From: Rheinheimera aquimaris
GTDB taxonomy: Bacteria > Pseudomonadota > Gammaproteobacteria > Enterobacterales > Alteromonadaceae
NCBI RefSeq assembly: GCF_020531985.1
Contig: NZ_JAJAVQ010000003.1
Span: 310,001 to 374,000 of the forward strand
DNA length: 64,000 nt
Direction: 5' to 3'
Notes under the pieces: generated by a model
Databases searched by the model: none
What the model was told of the DNA's origin: nothing
What the model saw: only the letters and a program-made list of their open reading frames with translations
Translations under genes and position numbers: made by a program
In this document: positions 1-7,594 of the stretch, piece by piece
Layout of the letters: every line of letters begins with the position of its first letter
Numbering within the stretch: the stretch's first letter is position 1

Positions 1-1429
1 AACCGAGGCTGCGGGCATCAATAAACAGAGTTTCACCACGGCGATCACGTTTACCTTTTTGACCCGGTGAGGTGCCGCCTTTTTTGTTTTTGGTTAAAAA
101 CCAAATGCAGGCAGGGATTTGCGTATTAGTGAATAGCTGCCCTGGCAAGGCCACCATACATTCGACTAAATCAACCTCGATAAGCGCTTTACGGATCTCA
201 CCTTCGTTGTTGGTGTTGGAGCTCATCGAGCCATTAGCGAGTAATAGCCCCATAGAGCCGTTATCGTTAAGGTGGTGCAACATGTGTTGTATCCAGCCGT
301 AGTTGGCATTACCTTGCGGTGGAGTACCATATTTCCAGCGAATATCGCCCTCCAGTTTGGCGTGCCACCAGTCTTTGATATTAAACGGCGGGTTGGCCAT
401 CACAAAGTCTGCACGCAGGTCGGGGTGTTGGTCATCTAAGAAGGTATCGGCGTTCTTTTTGCCAAAGTTAAAGTCGATACCACGAATAGCCATATTCATG
501 GCAGCCAACTTCCAAGTAGTCGGGTTGCTTTCTTGGCCGTATACGGAAATATGCTTTTTTTGTTCGGCGGCGTTGTAGTGCTTTTCTTTTGCGTGCGCCT
601 CAATAAACTTGTCGTTACTCACAAAAAAACCACCTGCACCCATTGCCGGATCATAGACTCGGCCTTGGTAAGGCTGGAGCATCTCAACTATCAGCGTAAC
701 GATACTTTTCGGGGTGTAATACTGCCCACCTTGTTTACCTTCCGCCAAAGCGAATTGCCCAAGAAAGTATTCGTAGACGTGACCCAAAATATCTTTACTG
801 TGTAAATCTAGCTTTTCGCCGTTGTATTCAGGGTTGCGAAAGCTGGTATCAGAGAACTTATTAATGAGTTCGATTAAATTAGGGTTGTCTACTTCATAAC
901 GACCGATGCGAGGAAGAACGCCCTTAAGCTTTGGGTTGGCAAGCTTGTCACCGATTTTATAAGTTTCGATTGCTTCTAAAGCATTGTCGATTAGCTTAGA
1001 AATAGAGCTGAGCTTAAAGCTATCTTTTTCACCATTAGGCCCGTCGATTTCTATATCTGTGCCAATTGGCAGAGCTGCAGTACTTTTAAGAAAGTCCCAA
1101 CGTGACTGTTTTGGCACCCAGAACACGTTTTTTTCTTGGTAGTATTCGTGCAGTTCTAACTCTGTATTTACTGCTTCGTTGTATTCTTCTTCAGAGTTGT
1201 AATCTTCACGCGGCATAAAATAGATGTTGTCGTCGCTATTGTCCTGAGTGAACAACTGACGTAATTCCTGTTGGCGCTCTTCAAAGGCGTCTGACACATA
1301 CTTTAGAAAAATGATCCCTAGCACTACATGCTTATAGTTGGCGGCATCGAGGTTGTTACGTAACCGATCGGCTGCCGACCACAACTTCACATCGAGTTCT
1401 TTTAAAAACTGCTGTTCTGAATTATTCAT
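1..1429 (-). CDS. hsdM: Type I restriction-modification methylase subunit HsdM (partial, 3' end off window)
   Basis: Adenine-N6 DNA methyltransferase subunit of a type I restriction-modification system; with HsdS it methylates the target site and is also required for restriction by HsdR. The reading frame opens with an ATG at 1429 (MNNSEQQFLK) and runs without a stop to the left edge, about 476 codons. An N-terminal helical HsdM_N region is followed by GQYYTPK, the SAM-binding motif I DPAMGAGGFF, and the catalytic NPPF motif, in the order expected for the family. HsdM proteins are usually 480-550 residues, so only the C-terminus should be missing. hsdS and hsdR would be expected beyond the left edge; neither is visible. 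It lies inside the tRNA-Ser element as probable cargo. Confidence 0.93.
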   Translation of the reverse strand, partial: MNNSEQQFLKELDVKLWSAADRLRNNLDAANYKHVVLGIIFLKYVSDAFEERQQELRQLFTQDNSDDNIYFMPREDYNSEEEYNEAVNTELELHEYYQEKNVFWVPKQSRWDFLKSTAALPIGTDIEIDGPNGEKDSFKLSSISKLIDNALEAIETYKIGDKLANPKLKGVLPRIGRYEVDNPNLIELINKFSDTSFRNPEYNGEKLDLHSKDILGHVYEYFLGQFALAEGKQGGQYYTPKSIVTLIVEMLQPYQGRVYDPAMGAGGFFVSNDKFIEAHAKEKHYNAAEQKKHISVYGQESNPTTWKLAAMNMAIRGIDFNFGKKNADTFLDDQHPDLRADFVMANPPFNIKDWWHAKLEGDIRWKYGTPPQGNANYGWIQHMLHHLNDNGSMGLLLANGSMSSNTNNEGEIRKALIEVDLVECMVALPGQLFTNTQIPACIWFLTKNKKGGTSPGQKGKRDRRGETLFIDARSLG

Positions 1430-1601
1430 GTTCTTCCCTAAAATAAACAACAAACCACACAGAGTTCACCAATTAATCACTCTGGCATTAAATATCAGTA
1501 ATTTAACGCATTTAGAAACAAAGGGGTAGTTGTGATTAGCCTTAGTTAAACCCTGTTATACCGGCAAACTTGCTACACTGTAGCCAGACACGGGAGGTGT
1601 G

Positions 1602-1787
1602 ATGACAATACATATTAGTTATGAAGAGCGCATGGCATACCTGCATGCACTAAAAACCCGCCAGGCTACGCCGGCATCCAGCGCTGCCTTTCGCAAGATC
1701 TTGCAGCATGCGAGGCAGCTAGCTGATGCTTGCCTGCCGGTGCAACTGGAATTGTTTAAAGATATTCCAAACAAAAAGCGGGTTTAA
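1602..1787 (+). CDS. Small hypothetical protein (61 aa)
   Basis: Unrecognised small ORF. A GGGAGG ribosome-binding sequence at 1592-1597 lies just upstream; the start may be the ATG at 1602 or the GTG immediately before it at 1599. The product is basic and probably helical (SAAFRKILQHARQLADA), with no signal peptide or membrane segment. It is the only plus-strand gene in this end of the element and lies convergent to the 129-residue ORF. The good ribosome site is the main support; no function is assigned. Confidence 0.45.
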   Translation: MTIHISYEERMAYLHALKTRQATPASSAAFRKILQHARQLADACLPVQLELFKDIPNKKRV

Positions 1788-1813
1788 AAGTCAGGTTTTA
1801 TAAGGTTATACAC

Positions 1814-2203
1814 TTACGTACGTAAAGTCCTTAACCAGGTATTCGCAGCCTTAATACCTGCGCCAGCTTTTTGATGTTCAACCGCAATAATGGCTGCCGC
1901 TTGTTGCCATACCGCGCGATATTGCGCCAGCAGTTGCAACTGTTGATAACGGTTGTGCTGCTCTAGCTGCTGACAAACAAAACGTATATCTTCGTAAGTT
2001 GCCCCAAGCCCTTGTAGCAGGGAGGGCACGATGTCTGTTGTATCTGTATAAATAAGCCAGTTAAGTATATTGGGCTGCTCTAGTTCGGCTTGTTGCAATA
2101 GCGCAAGCGGCACCGCAGTGCCAAACAGCTTTAGCGTTAACGGCGGCTGCAGTGTAATGCTGCAGCCATGTTGTGCCAGTGCAGCAACGATAGCGGGGAT
2201 CAT
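1814..2203 (-). CDS. Hypothetical protein of the mobile element (129 aa)
   Basis: Not recognised. The start codon at 2203 overlaps the end of the upstream ATPase gene by 4 bases, so the two are probably translationally coupled in one operon running leftward from alpA. The protein has a leucine-rich N-terminal half followed by a Gln-rich helical region (QLEQHNRYQQLQLLAQYR) and ends in a Trp-Leu-Arg stretch; there is no signal peptide. Position as last gene of a primase/ATPase operon suggests a role in element replication or maintenance, but this is only inferred from context. Confidence 0.6.
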   Translation of the reverse strand: MIPAIVAALAQHGCSITLQPPLTLKLFGTAVPLALLQQAELEQPNILNWLIYTDTTDIVPSLLQGLGATYEDIRFVCQQLEQHNRYQQLQLLAQYRAVWQQAAAIIAVEHQKAGAGIKAANTWLRTLRT

Positions 2204-3792
2204 TGCTCGTCCTTTGGCGATGCAGTGCTACTGGCTTGAGATAAATTGTTAGTTGATGTCGTGCAAGTCGTCATGTCTTGCTGTGGGTTTGCTGCTACGA
2301 CATCACGACATGCACGACTTGGTAATATGTCTTTTTTTTCAATGCGCCATTTTACGTGGCTGCCCACCTTACCAAGCGAGCGGCATTCAATGCCAAGCTG
2401 ACGCAGGGCTGCACCCGAACGCCTGAGTGTGTCGCCAAGCCCCTTGGCAGTTTTTGGCCAAGCATCCGTTCCGTAGGGTTTAAACGCACTTAACGCCAGC
2501 ATAATGTCTGACAATGGGCATTCGACGACGGTACTTTTTTCCATCAGTGCCACCACAGCTAAACACACGGGGCTAGCTTCAATAGTGCGGCCGATAATAT
2601 CTTTACGCTCTTCAATAAACCGCTGCAGAAACAAGTCGGCATCGCCGTACAGGTGCTCTGTAATTGCCATGCCCAACAAGCAGAATTCAATTAACCGCGG
2701 GCGGTTTTCCTCGGGAAGCGTTATGCCAGGTATATGCTTAAGCGCAGCGCATGCGATGTCCAGCAACGCGCCGAATATTGCAGGCCATGCCTGTAAAAAC
2801 AGGTCGCGTTGCTCTCGTTCAATGCTGCGAGTTTTAATTACTGGGCATTCGATACTAATGGTGCGGTCCACTAAGTCTTGCTGGGTAACGCAAGCAGATA
2901 TACCGTTTATTAACCAGGGCCGTTTAACATTGATCACATGCTCGTCGCTGTCGCTATAAAGCTTGCGTTTTGCATACCCTGCCCCGGTTGTTAGAACGCA
3001 TAACGTGTCTTGCATGCCGCTGGGCAAGTGGCTTAGGTTTTCATACGCAACAACATGGTTAACGCCTGCGGTAACAAAAATATCCTCATTGTTTTTCGGT
3101 GCGCTGCGTAAGTTACATGAGCTGGGGTCAATAAGCCGGCGAGCAATATCAGCCGTGGTACTTTTACCGCTGCCCTGCTCGCCAATAAGCTCTAGCCCGG
3201 GGTAAACCGTGTCCGGCCGCCAGGCATCAATAACCCAGGTCACAAATAGCCAGCGTTGCGCCTGCGGGATATTGCACACTTGCCAAAGTATGTTTAAATT
3301 GCCACCTGCTTTAGGTTCAGGCAGCGCCTGCATGGCATCGGTGCGCACAAAGTCGACTGGGGGTTCATTTATCAGTTGCCAGCCCGCTGCCCCCCAACGC
3401 ACTGCCCGCGTGCTGTTGCTCTCGCATAAATCGATATAGTAATCGCCCGCATGCTCGGCAACCCGGCAATGTACGTCGCGTCTTTCGCGCTCACAGCGCG
3501 CTATAGCGCTAAGCTGGTTTATTACCTCGGTGAGGTTTTGCGAACGCAGGGCTTTGTCGAAAGTGTGATGAAATGCCGCAGATAAATAGTCCTTAAACGC
3601 CTGGCTGGTTAAACGCCAGACATAGCCATTATTAAGCCGCTTGGCATAACACACCTTGTTGGCATCATGGAACAATTCAACCTGCTCCAGTGCAAAACTC
3701 AATGCGATGTCGAGCTGAGATTTACGCTCTTCCGTTTCAACCTCAGCTGCAGGCACTAGCTCAAGTGGGGGTATTTTTAGGGTATTGCTCAT
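2200..3792 (-). CDS. DUF927/D5-like replication ATPase of a satellite-type element
   Basis: Predicted P-loop ATPase, 530 residues, likely the helicase partner of the adjacent primase-like protein. A Walker A motif GEQGSGKST is visible near residue 210, followed by an acidic stretch and sensor-like LTTGAGYAKRK. The upstream gene stops with TGA overlapping this ATG (ATGA at 3789-3792), which argues for the start at 3792 rather than a GTG/ATG further upstream at 3819. The C-terminal 60 residues are low-complexity Ser/Thr/Gln. In P4-like elements primase and helicase are often one fused protein; here they are separate neighbouring genes. Function is inferred from the P-loop and context. Confidence 0.75.
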   Translation of the reverse strand: MSNTLKIPPLELVPAAEVETEERKSQLDIALSFALEQVELFHDANKVCYAKRLNNGYVWRLTSQAFKDYLSAAFHHTFDKALRSQNLTEVINQLSAIARCERERRDVHCRVAEHAGDYYIDLCESNSTRAVRWGAAGWQLINEPPVDFVRTDAMQALPEPKAGGNLNILWQVCNIPQAQRWLFVTWVIDAWRPDTVYPGLELIGEQGSGKSTTADIARRLIDPSSCNLRSAPKNNEDIFVTAGVNHVVAYENLSHLPSGMQDTLCVLTTGAGYAKRKLYSDSDEHVINVKRPWLINGISACVTQQDLVDRTISIECPVIKTRSIEREQRDLFLQAWPAIFGALLDIACAALKHIPGITLPEENRPRLIEFCLLGMAITEHLYGDADLFLQRFIEERKDIIGRTIEASPVCLAVVALMEKSTVVECPLSDIMLALSAFKPYGTDAWPKTAKGLGDTLRRSGAALRQLGIECRSLGKVGSHVKWRIEKKDILPSRACRDVVAANPQQDMTTCTTSTNNLSQASSTASPKDEQ

Positions 3793-4745
3793 TCGATACC
3801 CCCATGCTGCAATAACCAAAGGTACAAGTCGCTGAAATCCGTTAGATCCAGCGGTGCATCTTCAGGCCATTTTGGTATAAACATCGAACAGCCCATCGCT
3901 TGCTGTGCCTGTTGCGCATAGTACATACCGGGGTTACCGGTGGTTTTACGATCGTCATCCGGGCAGATGATAAGCTCAATGCCTGGGTAGCGCGCACAAA
4001 TTGCCTCGGCTACCGCTTTTAAGTTCATCGCAGACATGGCACAGAACACCGGCATGCCATACCACTTATGCAAGGTGGCGCCGGTTGCCCAGCCTTCGCA
4101 TAGCATTATTTGGGGTGCATCGTTTATGTCACCAAAGCGGTAGTAACACCCTTTTACTTTGCCATTCTTTAAAAAGCGCTTGGCGCCACTTGGCAATATG
4201 CGCTGCAGGTTCACTAGCTGGTCACCTTGATACAGCGGGATAAGCAGCTCATTATTGAGCGTGCGCAGGTCAAAGGCTGGTAAGTGCTTCTTAACCAGAT
4301 AAGCGTTATCTTCTGGTGCAGGCTTTGCAAAAGCCCAAATACTTTGCGCAGCTAACGCGGCCAATTCATTGCGGGCTGCAGTATCCGCATGTTGCTTTTT
4401 ACTCTGCTCGATAAGTAATTTTCGAAATGGTTTAACGTTTTTAAAATCAGGTTTTCTCAGGTCAATGTAATAGTTCTGCCCATAGCGCCAGCTGCCAAAC
4501 ACAGCAAAACTGCCGGGCTGCGGATAATATGCGTACCAGCACGCCTGGTTGCCAGGTCGGCCAGTTGGGTCGTCTAAACGGTGAATCAAGCCGTCGGCAA
4601 TAAACTGATGATCTACCGGGCCAAACACCCGGGCAAACGCATTAGCCAGGCTGTCACTCTGCACGATGGTTGCTGGCTGCTTACTGTTGCTAAGCGCTAA
4701 GCGGCTAAAACTATTTTTGTTTAGTTTTGAATGATTAAAAGACAT
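3789..4745 (-). CDS. Toprim-domain primase-like protein
   Basis: Predicted DNA primase of the element, 318 residues. The C-terminal half contains a Toprim fold: the catalytic glutamate strand MLCEGWATGAT and the acidic strand IICPDDDR. The N-terminal half has an aromatic-rich segment typical of the zinc-less P4-type or DUF7146 primase family. The start chosen is the ATG at 4745 because an AGGGGGT ribosome site lies about 6 bases upstream and after the alpA stop at 4756; a longer frame to 4796 would overlap alpA by 41 bases. Stop overlaps the start of the ATPase gene. Confidence 0.8.
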   Translation of the reverse strand: MSFNHSKLNKNSFSRLALSNSKQPATIVQSDSLANAFARVFGPVDHQFIADGLIHRLDDPTGRPGNQACWYAYYPQPGSFAVFGSWRYGQNYYIDLRKPDFKNVKPFRKLLIEQSKKQHADTAARNELAALAAQSIWAFAKPAPEDNAYLVKKHLPAFDLRTLNNELLIPLYQGDQLVNLQRILPSGAKRFLKNGKVKGCYYRFGDINDAPQIMLCEGWATGATLHKWYGMPVFCAMSAMNLKAVAEAICARYPGIELIICPDDDRKTTGNPGMYYAQQAQQAMGCSMFIPKWPEDAPLDLTDFSDLYLWLLQHGGIE

Positions 4746-4755
4746 AGCCGACCCC

Positions 4756-4971
4756 CTATGCCTGATCATCATTGGCGGCAGCACGACGCTGCTCAATCCA
4801 TTGGTCTATGTCAGACTCCAACCACCCCACACTCTTGCCTCCAAGTGAAATGGATTTAGGAAAGGTACCGGCATTGATGCGGTTATAAATGCTGGCTTTG
4901 CACAAGCCAACCTTATGCTGCAGCAGCGGCATGCGTAAGATACGTGGTGGAACGTAGTTTAATGTTTTCAT
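4756..4971 (-). CDS. alpA: AlpA-family transcriptional regulator / excisionase-like
   Basis: 71-residue MerR-like winged-helix protein of the AlpA family. The diagnostic features are a helix-turn-helix with KASIYNRINAGTFPKSI, then GWLESDIDQWIEQRR at the C-terminal side. In P4-like and CP4-57 elements AlpA activates integrase or excision functions. It is the first gene of the leftward operon alpA-primase-ATPase-129 aa ORF, with an 10-base gap to the primase start. Its 5' leader carries an inverted repeat that covers the likely ribosome site (see 4973-5011). Confidence 0.88.
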   Translation of the reverse strand: MKTLNYVPPRILRMPLLQHKVGLCKASIYNRINAGTFPKSISLGGKSVGWLESDIDQWIEQRRAAANDDQA

Positions 4972-4972
4972 T

Positions 4973-5011
4973 GATAGCCCCCGATGGCTTGGTTTGGAAC
5001 ACGGGGGCTAT
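4973..5011. promoter_or_regulatory. Inverted repeat in alpA leader covering its ribosome site
   Basis: A perfect 9-base inverted repeat, ATAGCCCCC at 4973-4981 and GGGGGCTAT at 5003-5011, separated by 21 bases. Read on the minus strand the proximal arm supplies the GGGGG that sits 7 bases before the alpA ATG, so the mRNA hairpin could hide the ribosome site, or the DNA repeat could be an operator for AlpA or another element repressor. Only the symmetry is seen; the role is inferred. Confidence 0.5.
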
Positions 5012-5036
5012 GTTGAGGAATTTATCAGAGCTAGTG

Positions 5037-5088
5037 GCGCGGTTAACGGGAATTATCTTCTTATCTGCGCGGTTAACTCTTAACCGCG
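5037..5088. repeat. Three copies of a CGCGGTTAA motif upstream of alpA
   Basis: GCGCGGTTAAC occurs at 5037-5047 and again at 5067-5077, exactly 30 bases apart (about three helical turns), and an inverted copy TTAACCGCG follows at 5080-5088, making a perfect 9-base hairpin CGCGGTTAA-CTC-TTAACCGCG with the second copy. The cluster lies 66-117 bases upstream of alpA and overlaps the stop codon of the 292-residue gene. Likely a regulator-binding array or replication iterons; no T-run follows on either strand, so it is not a standard terminator. Confidence 0.5.
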
Positions 5089-5958
5089 TTGTTTCTCTCG
5101 CTTTATTTGTACTTTTAACATCAACTCTTCAAATGCTCTTTGTGACATTATATTGGCATCGATACTTGGTTCATGTTTCAGAAATCGCTTCTGCAAATCT
5201 GCATACAACCTTGTTGATTGATTTAGTAGTGGGTCATCGTACTTATATACCAACTGTAATAACCCATAGATAAGTTCAGCGACAGTGCCCGTTACTCTCT
5301 CACTTATTCTTGGTTCATTTTCAAATTCTTTAGCTTCACGCTCAACTTTAAATTGCTCATCTGCAACGTCAGACGTAACGAAAACTTTTTTACCAGTGAG
5401 GTGTTCATAAACTTTAACTATCTCGCTTTCAAAAATAATGATCTGCTCAATACCTAACGAATACTCAATTCTGATATATGTTTCTGACAGCCCCCTCATT
5501 AGCAGCCCACCGAGTGCATAAAGCTGAGTGAGCGAAACCTTTGCTTCGCCGAAATATATCGTTCTCAAATCCCATTCATTTATTGCCCAAAAACCCTTTA
5601 CAAAGGCAGGAACGTTTTTTTCTGAGAGCTCTTCGCTTTCCCGACTAGTCTCTTCCAGCACAAGGCTGTCCAAAGCTAAAATTCTCTCTTCGAATGAATA
5701 ACCAAACCTGAAGTAAGTATGTGAGCCATAGCTACTGAACTTGAAGAACTCTTTCATTCTCTTAAGATTTTCATGCGATATATGAAAATTCGATGCTGTT
5801 ACACTGTCATAGAAAACATGCAGCCGAATATTCCGGGACATTGCAAAATTTAGAACATCATCTACCTCAACTTGGCAGTCAGTAAATTGATTTAGCAATC
5901 TTACGGCTCTGTCTAGCCTGCAAAACTGAAAAGGAACCTTGAATTCTTTTTTTGCCAT
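5080..5958 (-). CDS. Unrecognised protein between integrase and alpA (292 aa)
   Basis: No family recognised with confidence. The protein is soluble, charged and has no signal peptide or membrane segment. The N-terminal part (residues 1-120) is rich in Phe/Arg/His. The last 70 residues (ERVTGTVAELIYGLLQLVYK followed by SQRAFEELM) resemble the short helical tails with 'sample tails' seen in many element-borne hypothetical proteins whose ends match a small HTH-like pattern. Codon use is noticeably AT-richer than the flanking integrase, a sign of separate origin. It sits 6 bases downstream of the integrase stop... on the same strand, the usual cargo slot between int and alpA in P4-like islands, where defence genes are often found; function here is unknown. 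Confidence 0.65.
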   Translation of the reverse strand: MAKKEFKVPFQFCRLDRAVRLLNQFTDCQVEVDDVLNFAMSRNIRLHVFYDSVTASNFHISHENLKRMKEFFKFSSYGSHTYFRFGYSFEERILALDSLVLEETSRESEELSEKNVPAFVKGFWAINEWDLRTIYFGEAKVSLTQLYALGGLLMRGLSETYIRIEYSLGIEQIIIFESEIVKVYEHLTGKKVFVTSDVADEQFKVEREAKEFENEPRISERVTGTVAELIYGLLQLVYKYDDPLLNQSTRLYADLQKRFLKHEPSIDANIMSQRAFEELMLKVQIKREKQRG

Positions 5959-5964
5959 GAAAAA

Positions 5965-7182
5965 CTATCCAAATTTTGCGTTAATTACATTACCAGAAAG
6001 CGCCGCAGCTTTAAGCTCATCCAGGTAATCTGCCCAGCGTTGCATCATTTCAAAGCGCTGCGGTAGGTGCTTGGTGCGGTTATATGCCCGGCCGTTGGCA
6101 TCTTTAACCGAATGCGCCAGCTGTTGCTCTATCCACTCCACCCGGTAGTTCATAACTTCGTCCAGCAAGGTTCTAGCCATGGCTCTAAAGCCGTGTGCTG
6201 TCATATCGTCATTGCTGTATCCCATCGTTCTTAACGCCACCCTGATGGTGTTCTCGGACATAGGCCGGCTCATGCCGCGGTTTGAGGGAAAGACGTATTT
6301 GCTGTAACCACTGATGGGCTGCATCGACTCGAGTAACTCGATAGCCTGAGTACATAAAGGAATGATATGTTGCTGCTTGGTCTTTTCAGCGATGATCTCA
6401 ATTCGCTTCTCGTCCCAATTTACGTTTGCCCACTCTAACGTTCTAAGCTCTCCTGGCCGGCAAAACCATAGCGCTGAGCACTTAAGAGCGGCCTTAACCG
6501 TGTAAGAAGCATGGTAACTATCAATGGCCAGCATTAAGCCGCCAACCTGTTTAGGGTCTGTAAGTGCGGAGAAATGGCGTTTCTTCGGTATTTGCAAAGC
6601 CCCTTTTAAATCGGCTGCCGGGTCGTGCTGAGCCCTCCCGGTGATGATGGCGTAACGAAATACCTGGCTGGCGGTTTGCTTGGCACGCCTGGCGGTTTCA
6701 ACAATGCCTTTGGCTTCCATCTTACGCAGCGTATCCAGCAGCATAAGCGGGGTAATCTCTTGAATAGGCTTGCGGCCAATAAAGGGAAACAGATAGTTGT
6801 TTAGCATGCTACGGGTGCGAACTTTGTGGGTTTCACTTTTTTCCTGCATGCGTGCAGCAAACCACTCGTTAGCGATCACTTCAAAACTGTTCTCGGCGGC
6901 AAGAACACTGCTGTACTTCTTAGCTTGTTTCTCTGCTGAAGGGTCGATGCCCTTAGCCAGTTGATTACGTGCGGCGTCGCGTATTTCACGCGCATCTTTC
7001 AAACTAAGATCCGGGTAGGCGCCAATTGCCAGCGCTTTTTCTTTACCATCAAAGCGGTATTTCAGACGCCAGAGTTTGCCACCGGCCTTGGTGACCAATA
7101 AGAACATCCCGCGCTCATCACTGAGCTTGTAGTCTTTGTCTTTTGGTTTGGCCTTGTCAACCTGAAGCACTGTTAATGGCAT
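5965..7182 (-). CDS. int: P4-type tyrosine recombinase / integrase
   Basis: Site-specific recombinase of 405 residues that integrates the element into the adjacent tRNA-Ser gene. An N-terminal DUF4102 arm-binding domain (about 1-85) precedes a core-binding domain (about 100-190) and the catalytic domain with Arg242 (CRPGELR), His330-x-x-Arg333 (HGFR), His357 and the nucleophile Tyr367 (AYNRT). The ATG at 7182 has an AGGGGA site 8 bases upstream; a longer open frame to 7344 would include the tRNA-Ser terminator and is rejected. All five catalytic residues are present, so the enzyme should be active. Confidence 0.95.
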   Translation of the reverse strand: MPLTVLQVDKAKPKDKDYKLSDERGMFLLVTKAGGKLWRLKYRFDGKEKALAIGAYPDLSLKDAREIRDAARNQLAKGIDPSAEKQAKKYSSVLAAENSFEVIANEWFAARMQEKSETHKVRTRSMLNNYLFPFIGRKPIQEITPLMLLDTLRKMEAKGIVETARRAKQTASQVFRYAIITGRAQHDPAADLKGALQIPKKRHFSALTDPKQVGGLMLAIDSYHASYTVKAALKCSALWFCRPGELRTLEWANVNWDEKRIEIIAEKTKQQHIIPLCTQAIELLESMQPISGYSKYVFPSNRGMSRPMSENTIRVALRTMGYSNDDMTAHGFRAMARTLLDEVMNYRVEWIEQQLAHSVKDANGRAYNRTKHLPQRFEMMQRWADYLDELKAAALSGNVINAKFG

Positions 7183-7327
7183 AGCATTCCCCTGAAGCCT
7201 TATGCAGCGTGGCCTGAAGCGGCTATTGGGGGTATGCAGTTTCACACTTTGGCTATAAACCCCCAATATACCCCCACAATGTGGTGGTACTGGTTGGTTT
7301 AAGATAGACCAGTTTAAACTTAATGCC

Positions 7328-7356
7328 AATAAAAAACCCCGCAATTACGCGGGGTT
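7328..7356 (-). terminator. Intrinsic terminator of tRNA-Ser
   Basis: Stem AACCCCGC (7335-7342) and GCGGGGTT (7349-7356) with a 6-base loop, followed on the minus strand by a T-run (A-run at 7331-7336). It lies 34 bases past the tRNA 3' end. Confidence 0.85.
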
Positions 7357-7389
7357 ATGGACCATTTTAGACTTGGTCAGTCTCGAATC

Positions 7390-7479
7390 TGGCGGAGAGA
7401 GAGGGATTCGAACCCTCGTTAGGGGTTAACCTAAACACACTTTCCAGGCGTGCGCCTTCAGCCACTCAGCCATCTCTCC
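7390..7479 (-). tRNA. tRNA-Ser(GGA)
   Basis: 90-base class II tRNA including encoded CCA (7390-7392). Acceptor strands GGAGAGA and TCTCTCC pair, the anticodon loop reads CTGGAAA giving anticodon GGA, the long variable arm typical of tRNA-Ser is present, and the T-loop is GGTTCGAATCC. The integrase gene lies directly past its 3' end, so the 3' half of this gene is the attachment site of the element to its left. Confidence 0.97.
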
Positions 7480-7503
7480 GGAACTTGCGTTGCAAGCGCG
7501 GCT

Positions 7504-7532
7504 ATACTAGGGAAATTCCCCGCCTGCTGCAA
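7504..7532 (-). promoter_or_regulatory. Promoter of tRNA-Ser
   Basis: Minus-strand sigma-70 promoter: -35 TTGCAG (7527-7532), 17-base spacer, -10 TAGTAT (7504-7509), about 25 bases before the tRNA 5' end. Confidence 0.75.
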
Positions 7533-7594
7533 CTGTTATATCGAAAAGCCGGTTGTTTCTGCCGGAATTTTCACCACAGCCTAGCCTTTGGCGA

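Noticed and set aside
2504..2959. Plus-strand frame of 151 codons
   Set aside because: Antisense shadow of the ATPase gene with no ribosome site.
5068..5088. Terminator after the 292-residue gene
   Set aside because: The hairpin is perfect but no T-run follows on either strand; the repeated motif suggests a binding site instead.
7183..7344. N-terminal extension of the integrase
   Set aside because: The extension would translate the tRNA-Ser terminator; the ATG at 7182 has a good ribosome site and matches the family start.
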